Positions 18,870 through 26,162 of a stretch of DNA of 54,283 nt are shown here, in pieces. The notes beneath the pieces are model-generated. The model ran no database searches, was not told the DNA's origin, and worked only from the letters and a program-made list of their open reading frames with translations. Numbering within the stretch: position 1 is the first letter of the stretch; each line of letters opens with the position of its first letter. This DNA comes from Martelella mediterranea (GTDB taxonomy: Bacteria; Pseudomonadota; Alphaproteobacteria; Rhizobiales; Rhizobiaceae): the NCBI RefSeq assembly GCF_021021415.1, contig NZ_JAINWJ010000027.1, positions 1 through 54,283 of the forward strand, written 5' to 3'. The translations under genes and the position numbers were made by a program.

Positions 18870-20369
18870 CTATTCCAGCACCAGGCTGACGATGCTGAGC
18901 GCGCCGTCCGGGGCCGCGACCATCAACGACACGCTGCGGCGGCCCTCGGAGATCAGCTTGACGATGCGGGACCGCACCTCTTGCGGGGTGGCAACCGCAT
19001 CCTGCTCGACCTCCACGATCACCATGCCGGGTTCCAGCCCCTCGTCGGCGCCCGCGCTGTCCGGCTCGACCTCGGTGATCAGCACGCCCTCGACATCGCC
19101 GTCGATCTGGTAGAGCGCGCGGCCATTGTCGTCGAGATCGCCAAGCGTCAGCCCGTAGAGCGACACCGGCAGGCCGGGCTGATCGGGCACGCCATCCTCC
19201 GGCAGAGCTTCATCGGTCAATGCCGGCTCGCTTTCCGCCAGTTCGGGTTCTTCCAGCAATTGCGGCGTGACCTGAACCGTCATTCGTTCACCGTCGCGCA
19301 CGATCTCGACATCGGCCGGCTCGCCGATCCGGCTTTCGGCGACAAAGCGCGGCAGATCGCGGGGGCTTTCGATCGGATGGCCGTCGAAACTGAGGATGAT
19401 ATCGCCTTCCTCGAGCGGGCCGCCGGCACTTGGCCCGTCCTCGATAATGGAGCCGACCGCGACGCCTGAGGGATCGTCAGCGCCGAGCGAGGCGGCAAGA
19501 TCATCGCTGACCTCCAGCACGCGAATGCCGATCCAGCCGCGTCGCGTCTGGCCGAACTCGACGAGCTGGTCGACGATATTCTCCGCCAGTTCGCTTGGGA
19601 CGGCAAAACCGATGCCGATCGAGCCGCCCGAGGGCGACAGGATCGCGGTGTTGATGCCGATCACCTCGCCATCCATGTTGAACAGCGGGCCGCCGGAATT
19701 GCCCTTGTTGATCGCCGCATCGGTCTGGATGAAATTGTCATAGGGCCCGTCGAGTTCGCGCCCGCGCGCCGAGACGATGCCGAGCGTCACCGAACCGCCG
19801 AGACCGAAGGGATTGCCGATCGCCACCACCCATTCGCCGATCCTGACGGTGCGCGAATCACCGAACTTCACCGCCGGCAGCGGCGCATCGGGCTCCACCT
19901 TCAGGACCGCGAGATCGGTCTTGTCATCGACGCCGAGCAGCGTCGCGTCCAGCGTTTCGCCGTCGGCGAACGACACGGAAATCGTGTCGGCATTCTCGAT
20001 CACGTGGTTATTTGTGACGATGATGCCATCCGGATCGATGATGAAGCCGGAACCGAGCGACGACACCGGCCGGCTGCCGGGCCCGCCTTCGCCATCGAAG
20101 AAGTCCTCGAAGAATTCCTCGAAGGGCTGGCCTTCGGGCACCTTGGGCACCGGACGATCGCCAGCATCGCCATCGCCTTCCTGCGAGATCGAGATATTGA
20201 CCACGGAGGGCAACAGCCTTTCGGCCATGTCGGCGATCGAGACGTCGGAGAGGGTTTCCGCCTCCGCCCGGCCGGCCGGCCCCGCAAGCGGCGTCGAAGC
20301 GGCCAGAGCGACGGCAAGCCCGAGACCGGCAAGGCGGCGGACAAAGAGGGAATCGACTGTCTTCGACAT
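18870..20369 (-). CDS. degP: Do-family periplasmic serine protease/chaperone
   Basis: This HtrA/Do protease degrades or refolds damaged envelope proteins. The 499-residue precursor has a signal peptide of about 36 residues ending near GRAEAE, the trypsin-like domain with the triad H122 (TNNHVIE), D near 152 (DDKTDLAVLK) and S225 (NKGNSGGPLF), then two PDZ domains at about 275-370 and 400-495. The linker between the PDZ domains is rich in Glu, Pro and Ala. The start ATG at 20369 has GGAGG 5 nt upstream and places the signal peptide at the N-terminus. It lies downstream of hflK-hflC and the DUF2065 gene, the usual rhizobial order, and all may share a transcript. Confidence 0.95.
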   Translation of the reverse strand: MSKTVDSLFVRRLAGLGLAVALAASTPLAGPAGRAEAETLSDVSIADMAERLLPSVVNISISQEGDGDAGDRPVPKVPEGQPFEEFFEDFFDGEGGPGSRPVSSLGSGFIIDPDGIIVTNNHVIENADTISVSFADGETLDATLLGVDDKTDLAVLKVEPDAPLPAVKFGDSRTVRIGEWVVAIGNPFGLGGSVTLGIVSARGRELDGPYDNFIQTDAAINKGNSGGPLFNMDGEVIGINTAILSPSGGSIGIGFAVPSELAENIVDQLVEFGQTRRGWIGIRVLEVSDDLAASLGADDPSGVAVGSIIEDGPSAGGPLEEGDIILSFDGHPIESPRDLPRFVAESRIGEPADVEIVRDGERMTVQVTPQLLEEPELAESEPALTDEALPEDGVPDQPGLPVSLYGLTLGDLDDNGRALYQIDGDVEGVLITEVEPDSAGADEGLEPGMVIVEVEQDAVATPQEVRSRIVKLISEGRRSVSLMVAAPDGALSIVSLVLE

Positions 20370-20457
20370 GAAGCCTCCGTCATTGATGATCAGATCATAG
20401 GGCATTTCCGGCGAAGATCGAGACCGGAGCCTCCGAAAACGCCGGACCACCACCACT

Positions 20458-20649
20458 TCAGCCGTGCACCAGGAACACCAGCAGCACGCCAAGCGCGACG
20501 GCGACAACGCCTGCCAGTCTCAATGCGCCTTCCGAAAAAGTCGGCAGCAGTCTTGCCATGGAGACAAGAAACGAAGGGGCCAGTGCATAGACCAGCCCCT
20601 CGATGATCAGAAAGAAAGCGAATCCGATCAGGATATCCTGCATCAGCAT
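20458..20649 (-). CDS. DUF2065 family small membrane protein
   Basis: The 63-residue protein has two hydrophobic helices (about 5-25 and 40-61) separated by a short polar loop, with the family pattern IEGLVYALAPSFL and LRLAGVVAVALGVLLVFLVHG. It sits 3 nt after the hflC stop, between hflC and degP, where this family is commonly found. The function is unknown; the position suggests a part in membrane protein quality control. An ATG two codons later is an equally good start. Confidence 0.85.
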   Translation of the reverse strand: MLMQDILIGFAFFLIIEGLVYALAPSFLVSMARLLPTFSEGALRLAGVVAVALGVLLVFLVHG

Positions 20650-20652
20650 GGA

Positions 20653-21600
20653 TCAGTTGCTCCCGGCGGGAGCTTCCGTCGTATCCTCTTCCACGTCCGG
20701 CGCGAATGGCGCGGGCGCATTGTCGCTGCCGCTGGAGCCGAAATACTCGAAGAACTCCGAATTCGGCGACAGCACCATCGTCGCATTGTCGTTGATGACG
20801 TCCTTGTAGGCGTTCATCGAACGATAGAAGGCGAAGAAGGCAGGATCGCGGCCATAGGCATCGCCAAGGATGCGGTTGCGTTGGCCATCGCCCTCACCGC
20901 GCAGGATTTCGGCTTCCTTTTCCGCCTGCGAGGTGATCTCGACGACCTGGCGATCGGCCACGGCCCGCCGGGTTTCGGCCTGTTCGCGGCCGTTCGCCCG
21001 GATCGCCTCGGCTTCCGCAAGACGCTCCGACTTCATTCGCGAATAGGTATCTTCCGATACCTCGGGCGTCAGATCGGTGCGCAGCACGCGGACGTCGACG
21101 ATCTTGATGCCGAGCTTTTCGGCGTCGTTGCGCAGCAGTTCCTGCACTTCCTCCATCATCGAAGCGCGTTCGAAGGAAAGCGCCGCCTGGAAGCCGCGCA
21201 GACCATAGACCCGGCGCAGGGCTGAATCGAGCAGCGACCGCAACTGTCCCTCGGCCTCCGTCCGGTCGCCCGAGACGGCCTCGCGGAAGCGTTCCGGATC
21301 GTTGATGTTGTACACCGCGAAAGCGTCGACGATGTAGAACTTGCCGTCGGCGACCTGGATGCGCAGATCGCTGAGGTCGAAGCGGAGATCCTGCTTCGAG
21401 ACATACTGAACGCGGTCGGCATCGATGAAGGAGAAGGGAAGCTTGAAATAGATTCCCGGCTCCGACTCCACGCGCTGGATCTCACCGAAGCGGATGACGA
21501 TCGCCTGCTGGCGCGGATTGACCACGAAAAACGAGCCGTAAAGCACCACGAGAATGACGCCAATGGCGGCAAGGGTAGCGAGAAGACGATTGGATGACAT
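20653..21600 (-). CDS. hflC: FtsH modulator HflC
   Basis: HflC forms with HflK a membrane complex of SPFH/prohibitin type that surrounds and controls the protease FtsH. The 315-residue product has an N-terminal signal anchor (about residues 7-27), the SPFH domain to about 185 and a long coiled, charged region with RRAVADRQVVEITSQAEKEA. The tail is acidic and Pro-rich. Its ATG overlaps the hflK stop by one base, so the two subunits are made together. Confidence 0.95.
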   Translation of the reverse strand: MSSNRLLATLAAIGVILVVLYGSFFVVNPRQQAIVIRFGEIQRVESEPGIYFKLPFSFIDADRVQYVSKQDLRFDLSDLRIQVADGKFYIVDAFAVYNINDPERFREAVSGDRTEAEGQLRSLLDSALRRVYGLRGFQAALSFERASMMEEVQELLRNDAEKLGIKIVDVRVLRTDLTPEVSEDTYSRMKSERLAEAEAIRANGREQAETRRAVADRQVVEITSQAEKEAEILRGEGDGQRNRILGDAYGRDPAFFAFYRSMNAYKDVINDNATMVLSPNSEFFEYFGSSGSDNAPAPFAPDVEEDTTEAPAGSN

Positions 21601-22742
21601 TACTGGCTCGCTCCCTGCGTCAGGTTCTGCGTCGAGGATGATGCGGGAAGCGTCCGTTGCGTCCGCTGGGCCGCATCGCGGTCGATCTGATCGAGCGGCA
21701 GATAGGGAACGACCCCCTGCCCTTCATCGTCGACGATGACGTTCTTGGACTGCGACAGCGCGCCCTGCATGGTCTCGAGATAGAGACGCTTGCGGGTCAC
21801 GTCAGGCGCGGTGCGATAGGAATCATAGATCGAGATGAAGCGCTCGGCCTCACCCTCCGCTTCCTTGACGACGCGATCCTTGTAGGCGGCCGCCGCCTCG
21901 CGGACCACGGCCGCGTTACCGCGGGCAGCACCCAGTTCCTTGTTGGCATACTGGTTGGCTTCCTGCTGGAAGCGGTCCGCATCCTGTCCGGCGCGCTGCA
22001 CCTCGTCAAAGGCATCGGCCACCTGCTGCGGCGGCGACGCATCCTGGAAGGACACCGCGTTTACGGTGATGCCGGAGCCGTATTCATTCATCGTATCCTG
22101 TATGATCGACTTCACGTTGACGGCGATCGCCTCGCGCTGCTCACGATAGACGTCGTTGGCGGGCCTGCGGCCGACAACTTCGCGCATGGCGCTTTCGGAA
22201 ACCTGATTGAGCGTCTCGATGGGCGATTCCACGTCAAACAGGAAGCTCTTCGGATCGGTCACGTTGTAGATCACCGAGAAGCTGAGATCGACGATGTTCT
22301 GATCGCCGGTCAGCATGATGCCGTCGGGGTCTCCGCGGCCGCCGCCAAGGGTCATGCGGCGTTCGGTGATGTCGACCTTTTCGACGGTCTCGAACGGCCA
22401 GAACATGAAGTGCAGACCCGGCTGGGCGACGTCCGTCTTGGGCTTGCCGAAGCGCAGTTCCACGCCGCGCTGGTCGGGCTGGATGGTGTAGACAGACTGC
22501 ATGATCCAGAACACCGCCAACACCAGAACGATGATCGCGATCAAGCCGGCGCTGAAACCGCCGGGGAACATGCCCTTGAACTGATCCTGGCCCTTGCGGA
22601 AGAAGTCCTCGATATCGGGCGGGCCGCCGTTTCCGCTGCCGCCATTGCCGCCGGAGGGGCGCTTCGGCCCCTGCCCCCAGGGTCCCTGATTATCGCCGCC
22701 GCCTCCCCAGGGACCGCCGCCATTCTGATTGCTCCAGGGCAT
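21600..22742 (-). CDS. hflK: FtsH modulator HflK
   Basis: HflK is the partner of HflC in the FtsH-regulating complex. The 380-residue protein has a Gly/Pro/Asn-rich cytoplasmic N-terminus (residues 1-40), one transmembrane helix at about 48-70, the SPFH domain at about 75-260 and a coiled C-terminal part. The ATG at 22742 was preferred to the GTG two codons upstream because GAGGTGTGG precedes it with correct spacing. The gene opens an operon hflK-hflC-DUF2065-degP. Confidence 0.95.
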   Translation of the reverse strand: MPWSNQNGGGPWGGGGDNQGPWGQGPKRPSGGNGGSGNGGPPDIEDFFRKGQDQFKGMFPGGFSAGLIAIIVLVLAVFWIMQSVYTIQPDQRGVELRFGKPKTDVAQPGLHFMFWPFETVEKVDITERRMTLGGGRGDPDGIMLTGDQNIVDLSFSVIYNVTDPKSFLFDVESPIETLNQVSESAMREVVGRRPANDVYREQREAIAVNVKSIIQDTMNEYGSGITVNAVSFQDASPPQQVADAFDEVQRAGQDADRFQQEANQYANKELGAARGNAAVVREAAAAYKDRVVKEAEGEAERFISIYDSYRTAPDVTRKRLYLETMQGALSQSKNVIVDDEGQGVVPYLPLDQIDRDAAQRTQRTLPASSSTQNLTQGASQ

Positions 22743-22886
22743 CCACACCTCTTAACTGTTTGTTTCCTCTGAACCGCAAAGCGCGGCCCCGTTGACGCGC
22801 AAGGCGTTTGACCCGTTATAAGGATGCAGACGACCGCTTTCAACGCGATCCGTGATAACGAAAGAGTTTTCTCGGTAAATTCCTGT

Positions 22887-23402
22887 TCAACGACGCCGCT
22901 CATAGACCCTGTAGCAGGTCGGATAGTCATCCTTCTCGCCGGCGGGAAGCCTTTCCTCCTCGCCAACCTCCCAGAGCGCGGGATCGATGTGCGGAAAAAC
23001 CGTATCGCCTGCAAGCGTGGTCTCGACATGGGTGATGCGCAGGCGGTCGGCCAGCCCTATCGCCTGCCGGTAGATCTCGCCGCCGCCCTGAATGCAGATT
23101 TCATCCACGCCCTTTTCCACGGCGTCCTTTCTGGCGAGCGCCAGCGCATCCTCAAGCGAGGTCGCCGTCAGGCATCCCTCGATCGTAAGGTCCGGGTCCC
23201 GCGAAACGACGATGTTGGTGCGGCCGGGAAGCGGCTTGCCGATGGACGCGAAGGTCTTGCGGCCCATGATCTGCGGCTTGCCTTTGGTGATCGCGCGAAA
23301 GCGTTTGAAATCGGAGCCCAGGTGCCAGGGCATGTCGCCGGCCCGGCCGATCACCCCGTTTTCGGCCACGGCCGCGACCAGCACGATATCGATTTTTTCC
23401 AT
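22887..23402 (-). CDS. folA: Dihydrofolate reductase
   Basis: The enzyme reduces dihydrofolate to tetrahydrofolate with NADPH. The 171-residue product has the folate site (VAENGVIGRAGDMPWHLGSD, with the conserved Trp and an acidic residue after the helix start), the NADPH motifs GRKTFASIGKPLPGR and IQGGGEIYRQAI, and a normal length. ATG 23402 has GAGGAG 7 nt upstream. It lies 144 nt before hflK on the same strand. A thymidylate synthase gene, often close by in related genomes, is not on the upstream side; a divergent gene is there instead. Confidence 0.95.
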   Translation of the reverse strand: MEKIDIVLVAAVAENGVIGRAGDMPWHLGSDFKRFRAITKGKPQIMGRKTFASIGKPLPGRTNIVVSRDPDLTIEGCLTATSLEDALALARKDAVEKGVDEICIQGGGEIYRQAIGLADRLRITHVETTLAGDTVFPHIDPALWEVGEEERLPAGEKDDYPTCYRVYERRR

Positions 23403-23563
23403 GAATGGGCTCCTCAAAAGCGGCTCGCCGCTTCATGCCATACCCTTCTCGCAAGGTGCAATGCCAGAGGGTTGTCTGCACCAGGGCTGGACGGGCGCGT
23501 CGTGACTGCATAATCTGGCCGAAAGCCTTCGGCAGGCGCGACGACCCTTTCAGAGAACCGCCT

Positions 23564-23845
23564 TTGACCCAGATCGACCAGACACAGAAATTCATCATGC
23601 GCGGCCGTTTCGGCGCCGACAGCTTCATCCCGTGGATGGACCGGCATGCCCGCAAGCTTGGACTGGAGAAGCGAATCATCACCGCCTCGCCCGAGCGCAT
23701 CGAAATGGCGGTCAAAGGCCCGCCTGCCCTGATCGACGCGATGGAAATGGCCTGTTCGCTTGGGCCGATCGAGATCTGGGTCGAGGACATCGAATGCCTG
23801 CCGCTCAATGCCATGCCGAAATCCGATGAGCCGGTCAGCCATTGA
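23564..23845 (+). CDS. Acylphosphatase-like protein lacking the catalytic residues
   Basis: The 93-residue product has the size and layout of an acylphosphatase: an opening strand with GRFGADSFIPWMDRHARKLG in place of the usual GRVQGVGFRxW loop, a middle KGPPALIDAMEMACSLGP block and a final WVEDIE strand. The loop arginine that binds phosphate aligns with Ile, and the catalytic Asn position in the next strand reads Thr or Ala, so it is unlikely to hydrolyse acyl phosphates; a binding or structural role is more plausible. No ATG suits the fold: TTG 23564 gives the family length, while the first ATG (23597) would cut the first strand. It is divergent from folA. Confidence 0.7.
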   Translation: MTQIDQTQKFIMRGRFGADSFIPWMDRHARKLGLEKRIITASPERIEMAVKGPPALIDAMEMACSLGPIEIWVEDIECLPLNAMPKSDEPVSH

Positions 23846-23934
23846 CCGGACGGGATATGCCGCAGGACGCCCGGCTTCGGCGACCGCACGCTGAATTACC
23901 TTTGCATCAAATTTGTTCATTCTTGCCAATGCAT

Positions 23935-23949
23935 ATTTGCTGTGCAAAT
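23935..23949. promoter_or_regulatory. Palindrome upstream of the Rieske/BMP operon
   Basis: ATTTGC-TGT-GCAAAT is a perfect 6-3-6 inverted repeat in an AT-rich stretch 76 nt before the operon's first start codon. It looks like an operator for a dimeric regulator. A matching AAATTTG lies about 30 nt further upstream. The regulator is not encoded next to the operon. Confidence 0.5.
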
Positions 23950-24025
23950 TTAGACAGCGTCGACGCGATCGCTTGTTGAAAGGGCGCGCCGGCCGATGAG
24001 AAATCAATGTTTGGAAAGCCCCGAA

Positions 24026-24673
24026 ATGCACCCCCAGACAACAGGCAGATGGACGCCGGCGGCGCTCTCGGCCGACCTGGCCGCGGGCACGGCGATGCCG
24101 GCCAGCCTCACGGACAAGACCATCGCCCTGTGGCGCAGCGCCTCCGGCCGCCTGACCGCCTCCGACGATCGCTGTCCTCACAGGGGCATGCGCCTTTCCC
24201 ACGGCTTCGTGCGCGGCGAGGCGCTGTCCTGCATCTATCATGGCTGGCGCTATGGCCAGGACGGCCAGTGTCTGCGCATCCCGGCTCATCCCGATCTCAC
24301 CCCGCCAAAGACCATCCGCGTTGAAACCTACCCCGTGATCGAACAGGACGGCATCATCTGGATCGCGGACGGCGAGGATGCCGGCGCGCCGCCGCCCCTG
24401 AACGGGCTGATGCCGCTTCGTTCGCTGAACGTGAGCGCCGGCATTGCCGCCATCGAGCTGGCCGCCGATGCAAAAGCGGATGCCGACGGCGTGGTGAGGC
24501 CATCCGATGACGCCTTCTGCCTTCTGCTTGCCCCGCAGGGCAAAACCGCAACGTTGATTCATGTGCTCGTTTTCGCCGACGCAACGCCGCCGCAGCGGAT
24601 CGCCGCCTCGCGACAGGCGGAAACGCTGCGCCGCAAGGCGGAAGCCGCCAGCAACCAGGGAGCCGGATCATGA
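24026..24673 (+). CDS. Stand-alone Rieske [2Fe-2S] protein
   Basis: The 215-residue protein has a complete Rieske centre of the oxygenase type: C50-P-H52 and C69-I-Y-H72 with 16 residues between (CPHRGMRLSHG and CIYHGWRYG). The Rieske fold ends near 120. The rest is not a mononuclear iron domain, a flavin or an NAD domain; it ends in an Arg/Ala-rich helix. It is likely the electron carrier for the next gene product, which has the catalytic iron site but no cluster. In Pseudomonas NdmD an extra Rieske domain serves the cluster-less NdmC in the same way. GGAAAG lies 7 nt before ATG 24026; an ATG ten codons upstream is less well placed. ATGA overlap with the next gene. Confidence 0.85.
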   Translation: MHPQTTGRWTPAALSADLAAGTAMPASLTDKTIALWRSASGRLTASDDRCPHRGMRLSHGFVRGEALSCIYHGWRYGQDGQCLRIPAHPDLTPPKTIRVETYPVIEQDGIIWIADGEDAGAPPPLNGLMPLRSLNVSAGIAAIELAADAKADADGVVRPSDDAFCLLLAPQGKTATLIHVLVFADATPPQRIAASRQAETLRRKAEAASNQGAGS

Positions 24674-25503
24674 ATGCCATGCGAGACGAATGGTATCCGG
24701 TCGCGCTGTTCAGCCAGCTCGATCGCCGCGACACCATGCTGATGGGCGAAAACATCACCGTCGCGCGCGTCGGCGCTGACGAGGCGAAGGTGACCGCCTC
24801 GGATGGCCGCGCGCTCCCCGTGCGCTTACGCTACGGCCACGTCTGGACCTCGCTCGGCACGCCCGACCACGAGCTGTTCGATATCCCGGAGGCCGCCGAT
24901 CCCGAGCGCCGCCTTGTCGAAGTCGGGATCGTCCGGGTTCAGTGCTCGCCGCTGCGGGCCGTGGAGAATTTTCTCGACATCGCCCATTTCCCCTTCGTCC
25001 ATACCGATATTCTCGGCGCCGAGCCGCATACCGAGGTGGCAAATTACAAAGTCGAAATCCGCGAGGAAGGGGACGAGGTCTGGGCGACCCAGGTGAAGTT
25101 CTACCAGCCGCAGGCGGCCAAATCGGCAAGCGGCGGCATCGATACCGACTATATGTACCGCGTCCCCGCCCCCACCTGCTCGGTGCTCTACAAATCCTGT
25201 CCGCCGCGCCCCGGCGAGTGGGATGTGATCGCGCTGTTCGTTCAGCCGCTGACGGAGGAAGTGTGTGAGGTGTGGCCATGGATGGCGCTGTTCGACGACA
25301 CCTCCTCGATGACCGACCTGATCCAGTTCCAGCAGATGATCTTCCTGCAGGATCGTTCGATCCTCGAAAACCAGATCCCCGCGCGCCTGCCGCTTGACCC
25401 CGGCAAGGAAATCCCGACGCGGGCCGACATGACATCCATCGCCTACAGACGCTGGCTGAAGCGCCACAACTATACCTATGGCGCGCAATTGGTGGCCCAA
25501 TGA
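24670..25503 (+). CDS. Rieske-type oxygenase catalytic subunit without Fe-S cluster (NdmC-like)
   Basis: The 277-residue protein is a ring-hydroxylating oxygenase alpha subunit whose mononuclear iron domain is intact: N100-x2-D103-x2-H106-x4-H111 (ENFLDIAHFPFVH) supplies the electron-bridging Asp and two His ligands, and the Asp of LQDRSILENQ is the third. The N-terminal 60 residues keep the outer strands of a Rieske fold (EWYPVA, GENITVARV, GHVWTSLG), but the two cluster-binding loops are replaced by about ten residues. The same state is known for NdmC, the 7-methylxanthine N7-demethylase. The likely reaction is O2-dependent N- or O-demethylation or hydroxylation using electrons from the Rieske protein encoded just before it. 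It overlaps both neighbours by ATGA. Confidence 0.85.
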   Translation: MNAMRDEWYPVALFSQLDRRDTMLMGENITVARVGADEAKVTASDGRALPVRLRYGHVWTSLGTPDHELFDIPEAADPERRLVEVGIVRVQCSPLRAVENFLDIAHFPFVHTDILGAEPHTEVANYKVEIREEGDEVWATQVKFYQPQAAKSASGGIDTDYMYRVPAPTCSVLYKSCPPRPGEWDVIALFVQPLTEEVCEVWPWMALFDDTSSMTDLIQFQQMIFLQDRSILENQIPARLPLDPGKEIPTRADMTSIAYRRWLKRHNYTYGAQLVAQ

Positions 25504-26162
25504 AACTCTACGACTACATCCTTTCTCCAAGCTGTTACAAGGTCCGGCTGATGGCGGCGCTGGCCGGCGTCACGCTCGAGACCCGCGCGGTTGACTTTCA
25601 CCCCGGCAAGGAACATCGCGGCCCGGAAATGCGGCAGCTCAATCCGGCGGGAACGCTCCCGATCCTGACGGATGGCGATCTCGTCCTGACCGAATCCTCG
25701 GCCATGCTCGCCTATATCGCGGCCGGTTCGGCGCCCGCCTGGCTTGGCCGGGCCGATAATTCCGTCGAGATTGCCCTCGTGCAGCAATGGCTTGCCTTCT
25801 CGCCCAGGCTGACGGCGAGCCTCGGCGGCGCCAGGCTTCATCAGATGCTCAACATGCCGGGCGATATCGATGCCATGTCCGCCGCGGGCGTCGCGGCCCT
25901 CAGGGAACTGGAGATGGGTCTTTTCGAGCAACGCGAACGCGGCATGCGCTATCTTGCCGCCGACCGGCCGACGATAGCCGATATCGCCTGCTTCCCCTAT
26001 GTGGCGCTCGCTCCCGACGGCAATATCCTGCTCGATCCCTACCCGACGATCCGCATGTGGCTGCGCGCCATCCGCTCGCTCGACGGCTTCATCGAGATGC
26101 CGGGCATCCACCGGCTGCATGAACTGAAGCCTGAACCGGAACACACTGCGGAGGAAAGCTGA
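25500..26162 (+). CDS. Glutathione S-transferase-like protein (NdmE-like by context)
   Basis: The 220-residue protein has the GST layout: a thioredoxin-like domain to about 80 (LYDYILSPSCYKVRLMAALAG, NPAGTLPILTDGD, LTESSAMLAYI) and an all-helical domain with the DRPTIADIACFPY motif near 160-172. A Ser/Cys near residues 9-12 could contact glutathione. Its position directly after a cluster-less oxygenase subunit matches ndmE, whose GST-like product holds the NdmC-NdmD complex together without a known catalytic role. So a scaffold role is as likely as conjugation. It starts inside the stop of the previous gene (ATGA). Confidence 0.85.
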   Translation: MKLYDYILSPSCYKVRLMAALAGVTLETRAVDFHPGKEHRGPEMRQLNPAGTLPILTDGDLVLTESSAMLAYIAAGSAPAWLGRADNSVEIALVQQWLAFSPRLTASLGGARLHQMLNMPGDIDAMSAAGVAALRELEMGLFEQRERGMRYLAADRPTIADIACFPYVALAPDGNILLDPYPTIRMWLRAIRSLDGFIEMPGIHRLHELKPEPEHTAEES

